From Owenia fusiformis (taxonomy: Eukaryota > Annelida > Polychaeta > Sabellida > Oweniidae): 25,000 nucleotides of DNA. Below, in pieces: positions 1 to 8,333 of this stretch. Position 1 is the stretch's first letter, and every line of letters begins with the position of its first letter. The translations under genes were made by a program, and so were the position numbers. The notes below the pieces were generated by a model. That model saw nothing but the letters and a program-made list of their open reading frames with translations. It was not told the origin of the DNA and did no database searches. Location of the stretch: contig CAIIXF020000298.1 in NCBI GenBank assembly GCA_903813345.2, positions 1 through 25,000 of the forward strand, in the 5' to 3' direction.

Positions 1-332
1 CAAAAATTATTGTAAAAATCCTAAAATAAAGTGTGCACTTTTTAGATTTTTCGAAATCAGACATGTGAAGAAATGACATGACCCAGAAATATTCTAAAAT
101 TGAAACAATTTTTTGTTGGCCTGCTCGATAGATCTGATTCTCTCTTTAAGGAAACATGAAGGGTAATATGTTAGTTTTGATTCTTACATAAGATATTGAT
201 CATGATTATATTCATTTAATATTGTACAGAGTATGGCTTTGATTGATTCATATCAATTGAAATATTAATAGATAACAATATATATTGAATCAACTTGTAC
301 GTGAATATAGGACTCTGCAGAAATCTAAATAT
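1..332. other. AT-rich non-coding stretch
   Basis: No open frame, inverted repeat or tandem repeat that I can support. It is AT-rich, with many short A and T runs. Confidence 0.5.
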
Positions 333-425
333 ATATAAGCACAAGTGCCAAAGGGAAAGGACCAAAAGTTGATATGGAACTTAGCAAGAAAAAGCAAAAT
401 CTAAGTGCATACCAGTCAAGAAAAA
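333..425 (+). repeat. Dispersed repeat, copy 1 (plus orientation)
   Basis: The core reads AAGCACAAGTGCCAAAGGGA and continues through GGACCAAAAGTTG and GGAACTTAGC, then GCATACCAGTCAAGAAAAA. The reverse complement of 9545-9620 carries the same words in the same order. This copy has about 21 extra bases between the GGAACTTAGC block and the GCATACCAG block. A third, weaker and shorter copy lies at 4795-4836. It is probably a piece of an interspersed element, perhaps a MITE or SINE-like fragment. No terminal repeat or target duplication could be defined. Confidence 0.7.
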
Positions 426-602
426 AACAAACCCCATATAGCCCAAAACCATGATCTAACGTGAAAAGAAACAATGTCTAATACCCCCTTTCCCCCACCA
501 TTCAAGAACCAATATCACAATACAAAACCAGAAGACCCTATCTATAAAGAGATATTCCTAAATAAATTTCCAATATGACATTTTTGTTTCATCTGTTAAC
601 AG

Positions 603-697
603 GTCACCATGCTATTCCCATTGCTTTAGAAGACTTTGGTTTAACTGTCTTCATTGGTAAAACATTTACCAAACCACCATGGGTCAGAAGTACTTAG
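603..697 (+). pseudogene. Possible exon fragment, unassigned
   Basis: An acceptor-like CTGTTAACAG ends at 602. The frame starting with CAC at 605 then reads 30 codons to a TAG at 695-697 and includes ALEDFGLTVFIGKTFTKPPW. Its starting phase matches that of the candidate exon at 988-1100, which makes a common transcript conceivable. I recognise no family. An overlapping 61-codon ATG frame at 654-839 looks no better supported. This could easily be chance. Confidence 0.15.
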
Positions 698-987
698 CTT
701 TCCTGTTCAGACAGACGACTGCAACAAAGTAATGTGCATTACTGTGTCATTGTGTTTGGACCCAATTATGGGAACCTGGACCCCAATTTTTATAAAACTG
801 CATTTCCAAGGTCCACTAAAAAAAGCTGGGATGAGATGAAAACACCGAAATGTTTATTGTTTTTAGCTTGAAATGTTTACAGAATCGTGTTGTAGGCTGA
901 GATGTGTTCTCTGTTGTCATTTGAGATGTGAAGAACTTTTGATGTATGTTGAAATATCTACATATTTCTGATAATTTATATTTTCAG

Positions 988-1100
988 CTCAAGCAAAGAG
1001 GTTTTTCAAAACCAGGCAAATAGAGCATAGGAGGGTTAAGCATCTTGAAAAGCTGACTTCACATAAAAAGCAGATCACAAGAAGAAACAGATTGAACAGA
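988..1100 (+). CDS. Candidate internal exon encoding a very basic segment
   Basis: The segment is bounded by a good acceptor (TATTTTCAG, ending at 987) and a consensus donor (AACAGA then GTAAGT, starting at 1101). Between them one frame is open for 37 codons after two leading bases. The peptide is strongly basic, with motifs FFKTRQIEHRRVKHLEKL and KKQITRRNRLNR. Such composition fits a nuclear-localisation or nucleic-acid-binding segment, and could be helical. No family is recognised. It lies upstream of the 797-bp inverted-repeat element. The other two plus frames each contain stops. Both splice sites are good, but a single exon without a partner stays uncertain. Confidence 0.4.
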
Positions 1101-1459
1101 GTAAGTTATATAATACACCTTGGTTTCACCTATATTTCTGTTCTGATACACTTGGTGTGCTTCAGGCTGATCACCCAGAAATGGCAGAAAATCCAAAATG
1201 GCTACATTGACATTTACCCAGAATGCCCAAAAAGCAAACCAAAAAAGTGATTTTTCCAAAATTAAAATGGTAGCCACAAAATAGGCAAGCTTTTAAACCT
1301 GAACTTACAGGAGGGACGTCTGTATTAAAGAGGAACCATAATAATTTAGAACAGATACCTTAACCTCATGTTTCATTTCTAATTCATGTTTGATCAAATT
1401 AAGTATACTATCACACATTGTAATTTTATTAATACATTTATACTTAAAATAAAATAAAC

Positions 1460-2256
1460 AAAGGATCTTGTACACCTGCCATTATGATCTCCCCATGAAC
1501 AAAATGAATCATTTTTAGGTGTAATATAAAGAATACAATGTTACATAATACTTTGGAAAATATTTAAGCGTTTGGCCCCACATGGGCTGAGGTTGGGGTC
1601 ATTAAGTTCAGCAAGGGTGTATTGACTTGACATTGGATGTGTTCTATTGACTTAACATGTGGATACCATCAGATTCCAATGGAGGCCATTGGTTTCTATT
1701 GATTTTCACAAAAATACCTAAAATACACTATGACCTGAATCGATTGCAAATTAAATAATTTCACAATATGACACAAATGGTATTTCAGATCAGATGTGCA
1801 AATATAAAGTTTGCAATCGATTCAGGTCATACTTCAAATTAAAAGATTATTCATTTTTTTCATCATTTTTTCCTACAAAATGGCTATAGAAAAATGCTTC
1901 AAAAGCAACTTTTACACTTATGAAATCCCATACAACTTTGTAAATCCAAAGATTATACTGTTATGATTCATTAATTAATAACATATTTGGATAAGATGTA
2001 GGGATGTGTAGGATGCAAATGGATTTTGACAGACACAAAAATACTTCCTGGTTTGGCATCTCTACCCATGTACACTTTATGATCGAATATTGCCCTAAAA
2101 AGTGGCCCATTCATCAATACAGTGCTGAATATAGGTCAACAAGATACTAGTGTACATATAAATGTAATAATAAAAGCAGTATATTTATTTTAAACAATCA
2201 GATGAATTTATTTTTCTTCATGGGGAGATCATAATGGCAGGTGTACAAGATCCTTT
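1460..2256. mobile_element. Non-autonomous DNA element with 40-bp perfect terminal inverted repeats
   Basis: Bases 1460-1499 begin AAAGGATCTTGTACACCTGC. They are the exact reverse complement of 2217-2256, which ends GCAGGTGTACAAGATCCTTT. The inverted homology continues more weakly inward (CATGAAcAAAAT against CATGAAgAAAAA). The 797-bp span has no meaningful ORF, as expected of a MITE or solo foldback derivative. Immediate flanks (ATAAAC on the left, AGATAT on the right) show no obvious direct target duplication, so the superfamily is unassigned. A 22-bp perfect inverted repeat is nested inside at 1729-1831. Confidence 0.75.
1729..1831. repeat. Nested 22-bp perfect inverted repeat
   Basis: Bases 1729-1750 (TATGACCTGAATCGATTGCA plus AA) are repeated in exact inverted orientation at 1810-1831 (starting TTTGCAATCGATTCAGGTCA). 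The loop is 59 bp and AT-rich. In RNA or single-stranded DNA this would form a stable hairpin. It may be a small element inserted in the larger one, or part of that element's own secondary structure. Confidence 0.8.
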
Positions 2257-2363
2257 AGATATGTACAAGTGATAAGTAACATATATTAGACAATAATGTC
2301 CAAGAAATAGCATAAGAAATTCTGTATATGGCTCATATTTTTCAGAAGCTTCCTGGATAAGAT

Positions 2364-2772
2364 ATGCAGATTATTGGCCCTTTTAGTCTAGGCTATTTTA
2401 AGAAATTGCTTGATAACATCAGTCAGAAGTCTGAAGGCCAAAAATATGTCATTATCTTAAATTTGGATGAAACTGGACTAAGTATGGTGCCTGCATCATC
2501 TCCTAAAAGACCAGTGAGGAAAGTCAACATGTTTGAATATTGGGTTAAGACAACAATTTTTTACAATTACCATTGCCAGAACGTTACTACCACCACTATA
2601 TCAGTTTCTAGCTTTGCCATGTCCCCCTAATAAGCATATCATAGATGCTTTTGATCAGATAGCTGCTAAAGCAACTCCAGCTGTTGAGCCGCTTGTGAGA
2701 TTCATCAGAGCAACACAGATCAACTCTTCTACGTTGACCCCTGAATCTTCAACCAACAGGAGAACATTTTAA
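2364..2772 (+). pseudogene. Pogo/Tigger-like (DDE_1) transposase remnant
   Basis: The frame opening at 2364 contains IILNLDETGLSMVPASSPKR. The N-x-DETGL-x-x-V-P block is typical of DDE_1 transposases of the pogo/Tigger/CENP-B group, where this aspartate is the first catalytic residue. About 30 codons later the homology appears to change frame. The frame from 2533 reads ARTLLPPLYQFLAL, resembling the PP-x-(Y/F)-x-F block of the same domain, and runs to a stop at 2770-2772. The ~88- and 79-codon frames cover only a fraction of a usual 400-500 residue transposase, and the second and third catalytic acids are not visible. It is a dead fragment lying 107 bp to the right of the inverted-repeat element. 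Family assignment is by motif only. Confidence 0.6.
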
Positions 2773-3201
2773 TGAACTATAAGATGCATGTGTATTTTGA
2801 TGACATATCATCCGTGTTGTAATCAAAGTTAGGTTCATTGGGGCAGAAACCCATAATTTTTAGATCAAGTATTTGCAGGGAGAAAGCAATAGAGGGCTGG
2901 TATTGCTAACCTACACTTTTAAAATTACACACTAGGTATTGATGGTTTAAGATATTGTTTGCCAACCTACCAAATGTTTATACGATTTGTTTTCAGGTGT
3001 GTAGGCTTAATTACGCTCATGCAGATTTAAAATTTAGCCCCTTGCAGACGTAAAAATTATACTTAGTTGGACCTAAATTACATCTGCCTATTCCTAAATT
3101 AGGCCTGTGTTAGCGTAAATCATGCCAATGATGAAGTTAATTCTACAGACTTTCAAACAACATACAAAGGATTCTGGGTAAAAGCCCAAGGTAGGAACAA
3201 A

Positions 3202-3279
3202 ATGGCAGCCATTTCAAATGTAAATGATATCATGTCCTCTATGCAAGAGATTACTGCAGCTAGGAGAGTGCAGGAATAG
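3202..3279 (+). CDS. 25-codon ORF in repeat copy 1
   Basis: The ATG at 3202 follows GGAACAAA and opens a short frame, MAAISNVNDIM then SSMQEITAARRVQE, ending TAG at 3277-3279. Repeat copy 2 carries the same frame and length at 3616-3693 with one substitution (S to F). It may be the first coding exon of the element that seeded the array, cut by a stop after an Arg-rich helix-like end. No family is assigned, and two near-identical copies do not prove selection. Confidence 0.3.
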   Translation: MAAISNVNDIMSSMQEITAARRVQE

Positions 3280-3615
3280 ACTTCTGATCCACCTCAAATG
3301 TCAAGCCCTTTAGGTTGGGGAATTATATTCCGTTGGACCTAAATTACATCTGCCTATTCCTAAATTAGGCCTGTGTAAGCATAAATCATGCCAATGATGA
3401 AGTTAATTCTACAGACTTTCAAACAACATACATAGGTGTAAAGTTGTGGTGTTAAAAGGGTGAATTGCAGGTGTGAAGACATTATTTAACATATGATGAG
3501 TAATATTTTCAGGCCCATCGAGTTAATTTTTAATGCCTTCAATTATTAACCAATGAATGCCTTGCTTTCGTAATGATACAATGCATTCTGGGTAAAAGCC
3601 CAAGGTAGGAACAAA

Positions 3616-3693
3616 ATGGCAGCCATTTCAAATGTAAATGATATCATGTTCTCTATGCAAGAGATTACTGCAGCTAGGAGAGTGCAGGAATAG
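3616..3693 (+). CDS. 25-codon ORF in repeat copy 2
   Basis: This is the counterpart of the ORF at 3202-3279, with the same start context, length and stop (TAG at 3691-3693), differing by one residue (DIMFSMQ instead of DIMSSMQ). In copy 3 the frame is cut where the repeat ends at 4074. Confidence 0.3.
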   Translation: MAAISNVNDIMFSMQEITAARRVQE

Positions 3694-4074
3694 ACTTCTG
3701 ATCCACCTCGAAATGTCAAGCCTTTTAGGTTGGGGAATTATACTCCGTTGGACCTAAATTACGCCTGTCTATTCCTAAATTAGGCCTGTGTTAGCATAAA
3801 TCATGCCAATGATGAAGTTAATTCTACAGACTTTCAAACAACATACAAAGGTGTAAAGTTGTGGTGTTAAAAGGGTGAATTGCAGGTGTTAAAAGGGTGA
3901 ATTGCAGGTGTTAAGACATTATTTAACATATGATGAGTAATATTTTCAGGTCCATCGAGTTCATTTTTTAATGCCTTCAATTATTAACCCATGGATGCCT
4001 TGCTTACGTAATGATACAATGCATTCTGGGTAGAAGCCCAACGTAGGAACAAAATGGCAGCCATTTCAAATGTA

Positions 4075-4445
4075 GACATCTCCCAATGAGATTAACAAGA
4101 AAAAGAAGACAAATGACATACAAAAATTAAGTTTCAAAAGCCACAGATGTGATATACCTCTATGCACCTGATTGCACAATATAAATGAGTATGCAATACA
4201 AGTGATCAAATTACTTAAGATGGTCAATATTATTTAAAGGCAGAATCAGATTTTCCAAGGTACAGATGAGAACTTGACAAAAAAAATAATCACCTTTAGA
4301 TAAAGTATTAATTTAGACAGATCTATTAATTTTCCCTCTTTCTCCATTTGTAAGTTCAGCAGTGATTTTTTCAAAAAAAAATCATCTGGAGTTCACACTT
4401 CAATAAGAGGACTATCTGACACCATGTACATGTGCAAACCTTCCT
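4075..4445. other. Non-coding stretch before the hAT relic
   Basis: AT-rich, with A-runs near 4279 and 4373 and no supported coding. The last 60 bases may hold decayed upstream sequence of the hAT transposase, but I could not align any motif there. Confidence 0.4.
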
Positions 4446-5402
4446 TTGTTGCACATCGGGTGTTTTGCCCACACGATGAACCTGGCAGTGGGGCAATGTC
4501 TGGGGGAGGGGGAGGAGTCTTTCCTTGTTGGAAAATTGTGGCAGTTTTTAAGCAATCTGCCCAGAAGACTACCAAGCTGCTTCAAGCAGAATAACAGTTG
4601 GAACTCGAGATTTGTAATAAAGAGTATATTAGTCTGTCTATTACTTGTATAATTGGTAAGCCCAAAAAATATATTACACTATCAAAAATAATTTTTGTCT
4701 AATTTATAATTTGAATAATTAGATCATGGTTTTGGGATATTTTTCTTTTGACAGGTTTACACGTAGTTTGCTTTTATTGCTGGGTTTCTTTAAGGTTTTT
4801 AGTCTTTTCCATTTGGTGCTTGTGCTTAGATATTTGAAAAAATATCTAAAGGTTCTACAAGATGTAGAAACACACTGGAATTCAGCTTATTACATGATCA
4901 AGAGGCTACTCAAAATATTTCCTGCCATCGTGTCTGTTTTGTATGAGCTGAAACTTAAACATATTGTTCTCACTGATACCGAAATCAAGGACTGTGAGGG
5001 ATTGGTAACCCTACTTGGACCATTTGAGGTGGTGACTGTGATGGTATCATCAGAGAAGTCCCCTACAATAAGTCTTATTCTCCCAATGTTGAAAGCGTTC
5101 TTAGGTAAGATTGGTTCCAATTATAGCCATATTACAATATCTTACGAATGTAAGTTAGTTAGTATTATATTTTGTCATATTACCAATTCTATCATTTTTT
5201 TGATGTTTTCACACTGGCTAATGGTGATGACTCTGTCTTGATCACAAATGCTAAGAAAGCTATCAGGGAAGACCTCTCGAAACGTTACAATGATGATAAT
5301 CAACAACATGCACTGCAAATTAGTACATTCCTAGATCCCCGATTCAAATTGGACCATTGGGACTCAATTAATTCTATAACTCGAAAGCATTACGATATGT
5401 AG
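4446..5402 (+). pseudogene. hAT-superfamily (ZBED-like) transposase relic
   Basis: Three blocks in hAT order are visible. Block 1 (from 4446): HIGCFAHTMNLAVGQCL, the C-x-AHTLNL motif; a frameshift near 4530 continues it as KIVAVFKQSAQKTTKLLQAE up to a TAA at 4592. Block 2 (4846-5104): VLQDVETHWNSAYYMIKRLL, the QDVxTRWNS motif, then VVTVMVSSEKSPTISLILP. It ends at a GTAAGA donor-like site at 5105. Block 3 (about 5217-5402): LQISTFLDPRFKLDHW, the LDPRFK motif, ending in TAG. The piece between blocks 1 and 2 includes an unrelated dispersed repeat (4795-4836). The DNA-binding BED finger and the C-terminal dimerisation domain are missing. The acceptor expected before block 3 reads TTTTCAC, not CAG. 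The gene is dead. Confidence 0.8.
4795..4836 (-). repeat. Dispersed repeat, copy 3 (diverged, inverted)
   Basis: GGTGCTTGTGCTTAGATATT with the preceding AGTCTTTTCCATTT matches 9580-9620 at roughly four bases in five, and the inverse of 333-370. It sits inside the hAT relic, between its first and second conserved blocks, so it probably inserted there. Confidence 0.5.
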
Positions 5403-5592
5403 TTAAAGATATATTTTATAATGTAACATGAAATCGCAGATGAAGTTATTTGACACTCAAGTCAAATCAATAGCACCCTATGCTTCTGATCTTTTGGCTA
5501 CAGATATGAACATCAACAAGATCATCTAAGGCGATCCAAGCAAATTTAAAAATATTAACTGCATTATGCTTTTTGCTAGATACAGAATTACA

Positions 5593-5667
5593 AATGTTGT
5601 TGGACTTCTGGATGGGACACTGATCCCAATTATCTGTCCTGCGCTGCACAAGCCAATTGGTCCCTGA
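5593..5667 (+). pseudogene. PIF/Harbinger transposase fragment, first copy
   Basis: The frame reads NVVGLLDGTLIPIICPALHK up to a TGA at 5665-5667. This matches the NVVGxIDGTHIPI block of DDE_Tnp_4 (HARBI1-type) transposases, where the aspartate of DGT is the first catalytic residue. The usual histidine after DGT is leucine here. After the stop, QYVNTGLIAGLSVTG may be a degraded continuation of the YVNRKGxHSxNVQ region. Only a small part of the normal domain survives. A C-terminal Harbinger block from another copy lies at 17397-17588. Confidence 0.7.
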
Positions 5668-5894
5668 TAAACAATATGTCAACACTGGTCTTATTGCGGG
5701 CCTCAGTGTGACAGGACTGTGTTTTTGTAAGTGGTTGTATCGCCCTCTTTGTTTGTCTTAAGAAATTTAAAAAAGTGAAGCTGGTCATTGGACTATAACA
5801 GCTAGGTATGAACATCAACAAGATCATCTAAGGCGATCCAAGCAAATTTAAAAATATTAACTGCATTATGCTTTTTGCTAGATACAGAATTACA

Positions 5895-5969
5895 AATGTT
5901 GTTGGACTTCTGGATGGGACACTGATCCCAATTATCTGTCCTGCGCTGCACAAGCCAATTGGTCCCTGA
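5895..5969 (+). pseudogene. PIF/Harbinger transposase fragment, second copy
   Basis: This is the duplicate of 5593-5667, produced by the 302-bp tandem duplication, with identical sequence over the motif and the same TGA. It is non-functional for the same reasons. Confidence 0.7.
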
Positions 5970-6109
5970 TAAACAATATGTCAACACTGGTCTTATTGCG
6001 GGCCTCAGTGTGACAGGACTGTGTTTTTGTAAGTGGTTGTATCGCCCTCTTTGTTTGTCTTAAGAAATTTAAAAAAAGTGAAGCTGGTCAATGGACTATA
6101 ACAGCTTGG

Positions 6110-6401
6110 TGTGTTTAATGTGTTTAATTGGACTCTTAATACTGCTGCATATGTCAATATTCCAAGATATGATTTTTTTAAGATTGTAAAATAAATATGC
6201 TAATGTGACAATGAGTGTTAGTTTTATAATTACATGTTTGCATCTCTGACCATGTTAGATAGCATCCGTGCACTTAGCTGTAATTGGTCCCTGACCGCTT
6301 AAATATCTATTGTGAATCTCATTGTATTGTCCCTTAAACTAGCGAGGCATAACGCTAGATTATTCAAGGCATAATCCAGCCCTGGGTAGAGCATTCTTAT
6401 A
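6110..6401. other. Non-coding spacer
   Basis: No ORF or repeat recognised between the Harbinger duplication and the start of the 132-bp-unit element. Confidence 0.4.
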
Positions 6402-6634
6402 GTCATGTCGCATGTGTGCAGGACATTATGTTTCTGCAGAGAATACATGCATTACATCAACTGTGAGTAACAGTCGATCTGTTCAGACGTAGATGAAATA
6501 CTGAGACGAGATGTAGTAGGGGGTAATTGCGCCCCAGGTTTGACCTCCAGCGCCGTGCCTGAATCTGGCGAGGTCACTGGAGTGTATATGATCCCTCTGG
6601 TGGTAGTTGGGGTGGTCACATTCATAAGATTGAT
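6402..6634. mobile_element. Single-unit copy of the 132-bp-unit element
   Basis: Bases 6402 onward (GTCATGTCGCATGTGTG...) match one 132-bp unit of the array at 21571-22331. They then continue through the same unique tail (GCGCCCC, TTTGACCTCCAGCGCCGTGC, GGTCACTGGAGTGTATATGA, GGTGGTCA) and end at ATAAGATTGAT. Flanking bases beyond 6634 differ from those beyond 22331, which defines the right boundary. Similarity on the left extends a few bases (CTTATA) shared with the internal array units. The tail is clearly GC-richer than the surroundings. No terminal inverted repeat was found, so the class is unknown. Confidence 0.75.
6452..6625 (-). pseudogene. Minus-strand ORF in the 132-bp-unit element (copy 1)
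   Basis: From an ATG at 6625 (minus strand) the frame runs 57 codons to TAA at 6452-6454. It contains TTPTTTRGIIYTPVTSPD and GTALEVKPGAQLPPTT and ends in SQLM. The copy at 22149-22331 keeps the same frame open, with about three synonymous and five amino-acid changes. The Pro/Thr/Ser-rich, GC-rich stretch may be the end of a protein carried by the element. No family is recognised. Confidence 0.35.
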
Positions 6635-6821
6635 TTCTTAAAATGACCAAGGGGAGTCTAATGGCAAAAAATATACTTGTGTTCTTAAATATTTATGCCT
6701 ATTTTGCTTTAAGGTGACCGGCCATACACTGGCTAATCATGGTCCTGGGTTATAGCATAGGAGCCATTACACACTAGTTTTTAGCATGGATGTTGATTAA
6801 AAAAGGAACATTTCAACGCTT

Positions 6822-6896
6822 GGGGGGGGGGGGTGAAACGTCTCGAGGTTATAAGTGTCTAGGGGTTGAAATGTCTTAGGGGTGAAACGTCTTGAT
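6822..6896. repeat. G12 tract and degenerate 16-17-bp minisatellite
   Basis: A run of 12 G (6822-6833) is followed by about four degenerate units built on GGGGTGAAACGTCTCG, including variants GGGTTGAAATGTCTTA and GGGGTGAAACGTCTTG. The G tract is a likely site of length polymorphism. Confidence 0.7.
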
Positions 6897-6949
6897 ACCC
6901 CTTTAATCAATATCTAAGTGTTTCTTTCTTTATTGAATGTTTAATGCAG

Positions 6950-7105
6950 GTCATCAACACAAGTGACGTTGAAGCAAAGTGGTTGTTCAACCATTTAGGG
7001 CACCCAGAAGATATCCACTTGTTACACTACAGGCCCATCAGTTCAACAATTGAAGGAGTAGAAATTGCAAAGCTTTGTATCATGGCAGACTACAACTTGA
7101 TATAA
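6950..7105 (+). CDS. Exon-like segment resembling the end of a tyrosine recombinase
   Basis: A pyrimidine-rich acceptor (TTTCTTTCTTT ... TTTAATGCAG) ends at 6949. The frame from GTC at 6950 is open for 51 codons to TAA (7103-7105) and includes WLFNHLGHPEDIHLLHYRPI and VEIAKLCIMADYNLI. The L-GH-x(n)-H-x-x-x-Y arrangement resembles box II of tyrosine recombinases, where the last tyrosine is the nucleophile. Transposon-derived proteins in invertebrates and fish carry a similar LGHxxxIHxxxYR tail. Codon 51 followed by the stop would make this a terminal exon. No upstream exon with the catalytic Arg is nearby; a possible core lies at 16462-16785 but belongs to another copy, if it is related at all. 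The family is inferred. Confidence 0.5.
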   Translation, partial: VINTSDVEAKWLFNHLGHPEDIHLLHYRPISSTIEGVEIAKLCIMADYNLI

Positions 7106-8315
7106 GAAAATGTCGGAAAGAAACAAGACGATACAAGATAAGAAAGTGAGATCACTTGAAAGAATTTATTTTGTGTAATGAAAATAATTTCAAGCGATCC
7201 TATTGGTCAGATTATTCACATAGTACTAGATTTATGCGGCCACTTAAATAATCCAAGATGGTATTAAAATGAGACTTTGTTTTTTTAATTACTTTTGAAG
7301 TCATATTTAATGATTTTGACCATAGCAGACAAATGTAAAATATTTGTGATTATTTTCTGTAGATGCATGTGCAAGGTAGGGTTGAATTGGTCAAAATAAA
7401 CTAATTGTGATGACGCATTGCCACTCCATCTATCTAAAAGAGCGGAACATTTGATTTTCGTGGGATATTTTTATTGCAAGATTTTTTGATAGGCAGGTAA
7501 GGTGTGTGTTTAAAACATAAAATATGGGGGAAAAAGTAAGGATAGTTCTTCCTATTAGAGTCAAATATTCCAAAATTCAATTGGTAAGATATGTCATTTT
7601 TCAGATTTGTTCATAATTTCTTCACCCAAATGTTATTTTATATCATACTTTGATTGTATAAGGAGATAATATGAAGCAGTGGTATAAGAAATACATTGCC
7701 AGACTGGGGGAGGGGGCCCAGATGCTACCCAATAACTGCATTATTTGGTCAGGTTATAGGAACAGGTAATGTGTAAGCAAATGTGTCACTTCAGCAACAA
7801 ATTGATCACTTGTCTATTCGCATCAAATGTAAATGATGAATGAATGATGAGACCAGATGTAGCAAGGACTCTGTTGGGCATTGGGGTGTACCTGAATCGC
7901 TACCTCACGATACAGAAATGTTTGGTTAGATTAGGTTTCAATTGTTATAAAAATCCTTCAGATGTTTTAGTTATGTTGAGAGAAGATGAATAAAGTAGAT
8001 TTTTTTGTTCAGTTCAGTCAGACTTTACTTTTGAGATTATTAAAGATTTTTATCTTTTCACCTCATGTTACGAGCATCCCGACTTGTTAAACTAATACAA
8101 ACAAAGAACCAAGTGTACCTATTGGGACCAATGTGCCTTACAAGAAACACATCCACTCACAGCTGTTACTTGATAATTGAACGTTCTCTGGAGACAAAGT
8201 TGAGAGCTACTGATAATGAACGTTCCATGGCATGAGTAATACTTCCCATTTGCATTACACCATGCATGTAAAAATCATACCACGAGGGATATCGAGGAAA
8301 AGTTGAAAGGTAAGG
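7106..8315. other. Non-coding stretch
   Basis: AT-rich and without a supported gene. An AATAAA at 7395-7400 could serve as a polyadenylation signal for a transcript ending after 7105, but this hexamer is common in such DNA. No tandem or inverted repeat of note. Confidence 0.4.
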
Positions 8316-8333
8316 GACCAATGAAAAAGAGTG
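8316..8333 (+). repeat. 18-bp direct repeat, left copy
   Basis: GACCAATGAAAAAGAGTG occurs here and identically at 10315-10332. The match does not extend on either side. The two copies enclose about 2 kb. Confidence 0.55.

Larger units (their letters stand above)
3066..4074 (+). repeat. Tandem array of a complex ~415-bp repeat (three copies)
   Basis: Three head-to-tail copies each start GTTGGACCTAAATTAC: 3066-3331 (266 bp), 3332-3746 (415 bp) and 3747-4074 (about 328 bp). Copy 1 lacks a 148-bp internal block present in copy 2 at 3437-3584. Copy 3 breaks off after CATTTCAAATGTA and carries an extra 22-bp duplication (3864-3885 and 3886-3907). Copies are otherwise nearly identical, so the amplification is fairly recent. 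The block ahead of the small ORF (GCATTCTGGGTAAAAGCC, then GGAACAAAATGG) looks like a promoter or 5' leader of an unidentified element. Confidence 0.85.
5505..6109 (+). repeat. 302-bp perfect-grade tandem duplication
   Basis: Bases 5505-5806 are repeated directly at 5807-6109. The only differences I see are one extra A in an A-run (six against seven) and one A/T change near 5787, plus drift at the outer edges. The copies are essentially identical although the unit contains a stop-riddled transposase fragment, so the duplication is young and post-dates the decay. Confidence 0.9.

Noticed and set aside
5467-5987. Minus-strand ORFs in the Harbinger duplication (including MLTYCLSGTNWLVQRRTDN, present twice)
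   Set aside because: They are antisense shadows of the plus-strand transposase motif NVVGLLDGTLIPI, and appear twice only because of the tandem duplication.
7381-7400. Polyadenylation signal for the 6950-7105 exon
   Set aside because: AATAAA is frequent in this AT-rich sequence and there is no downstream GU-rich evidence, so it is mentioned only in passing.
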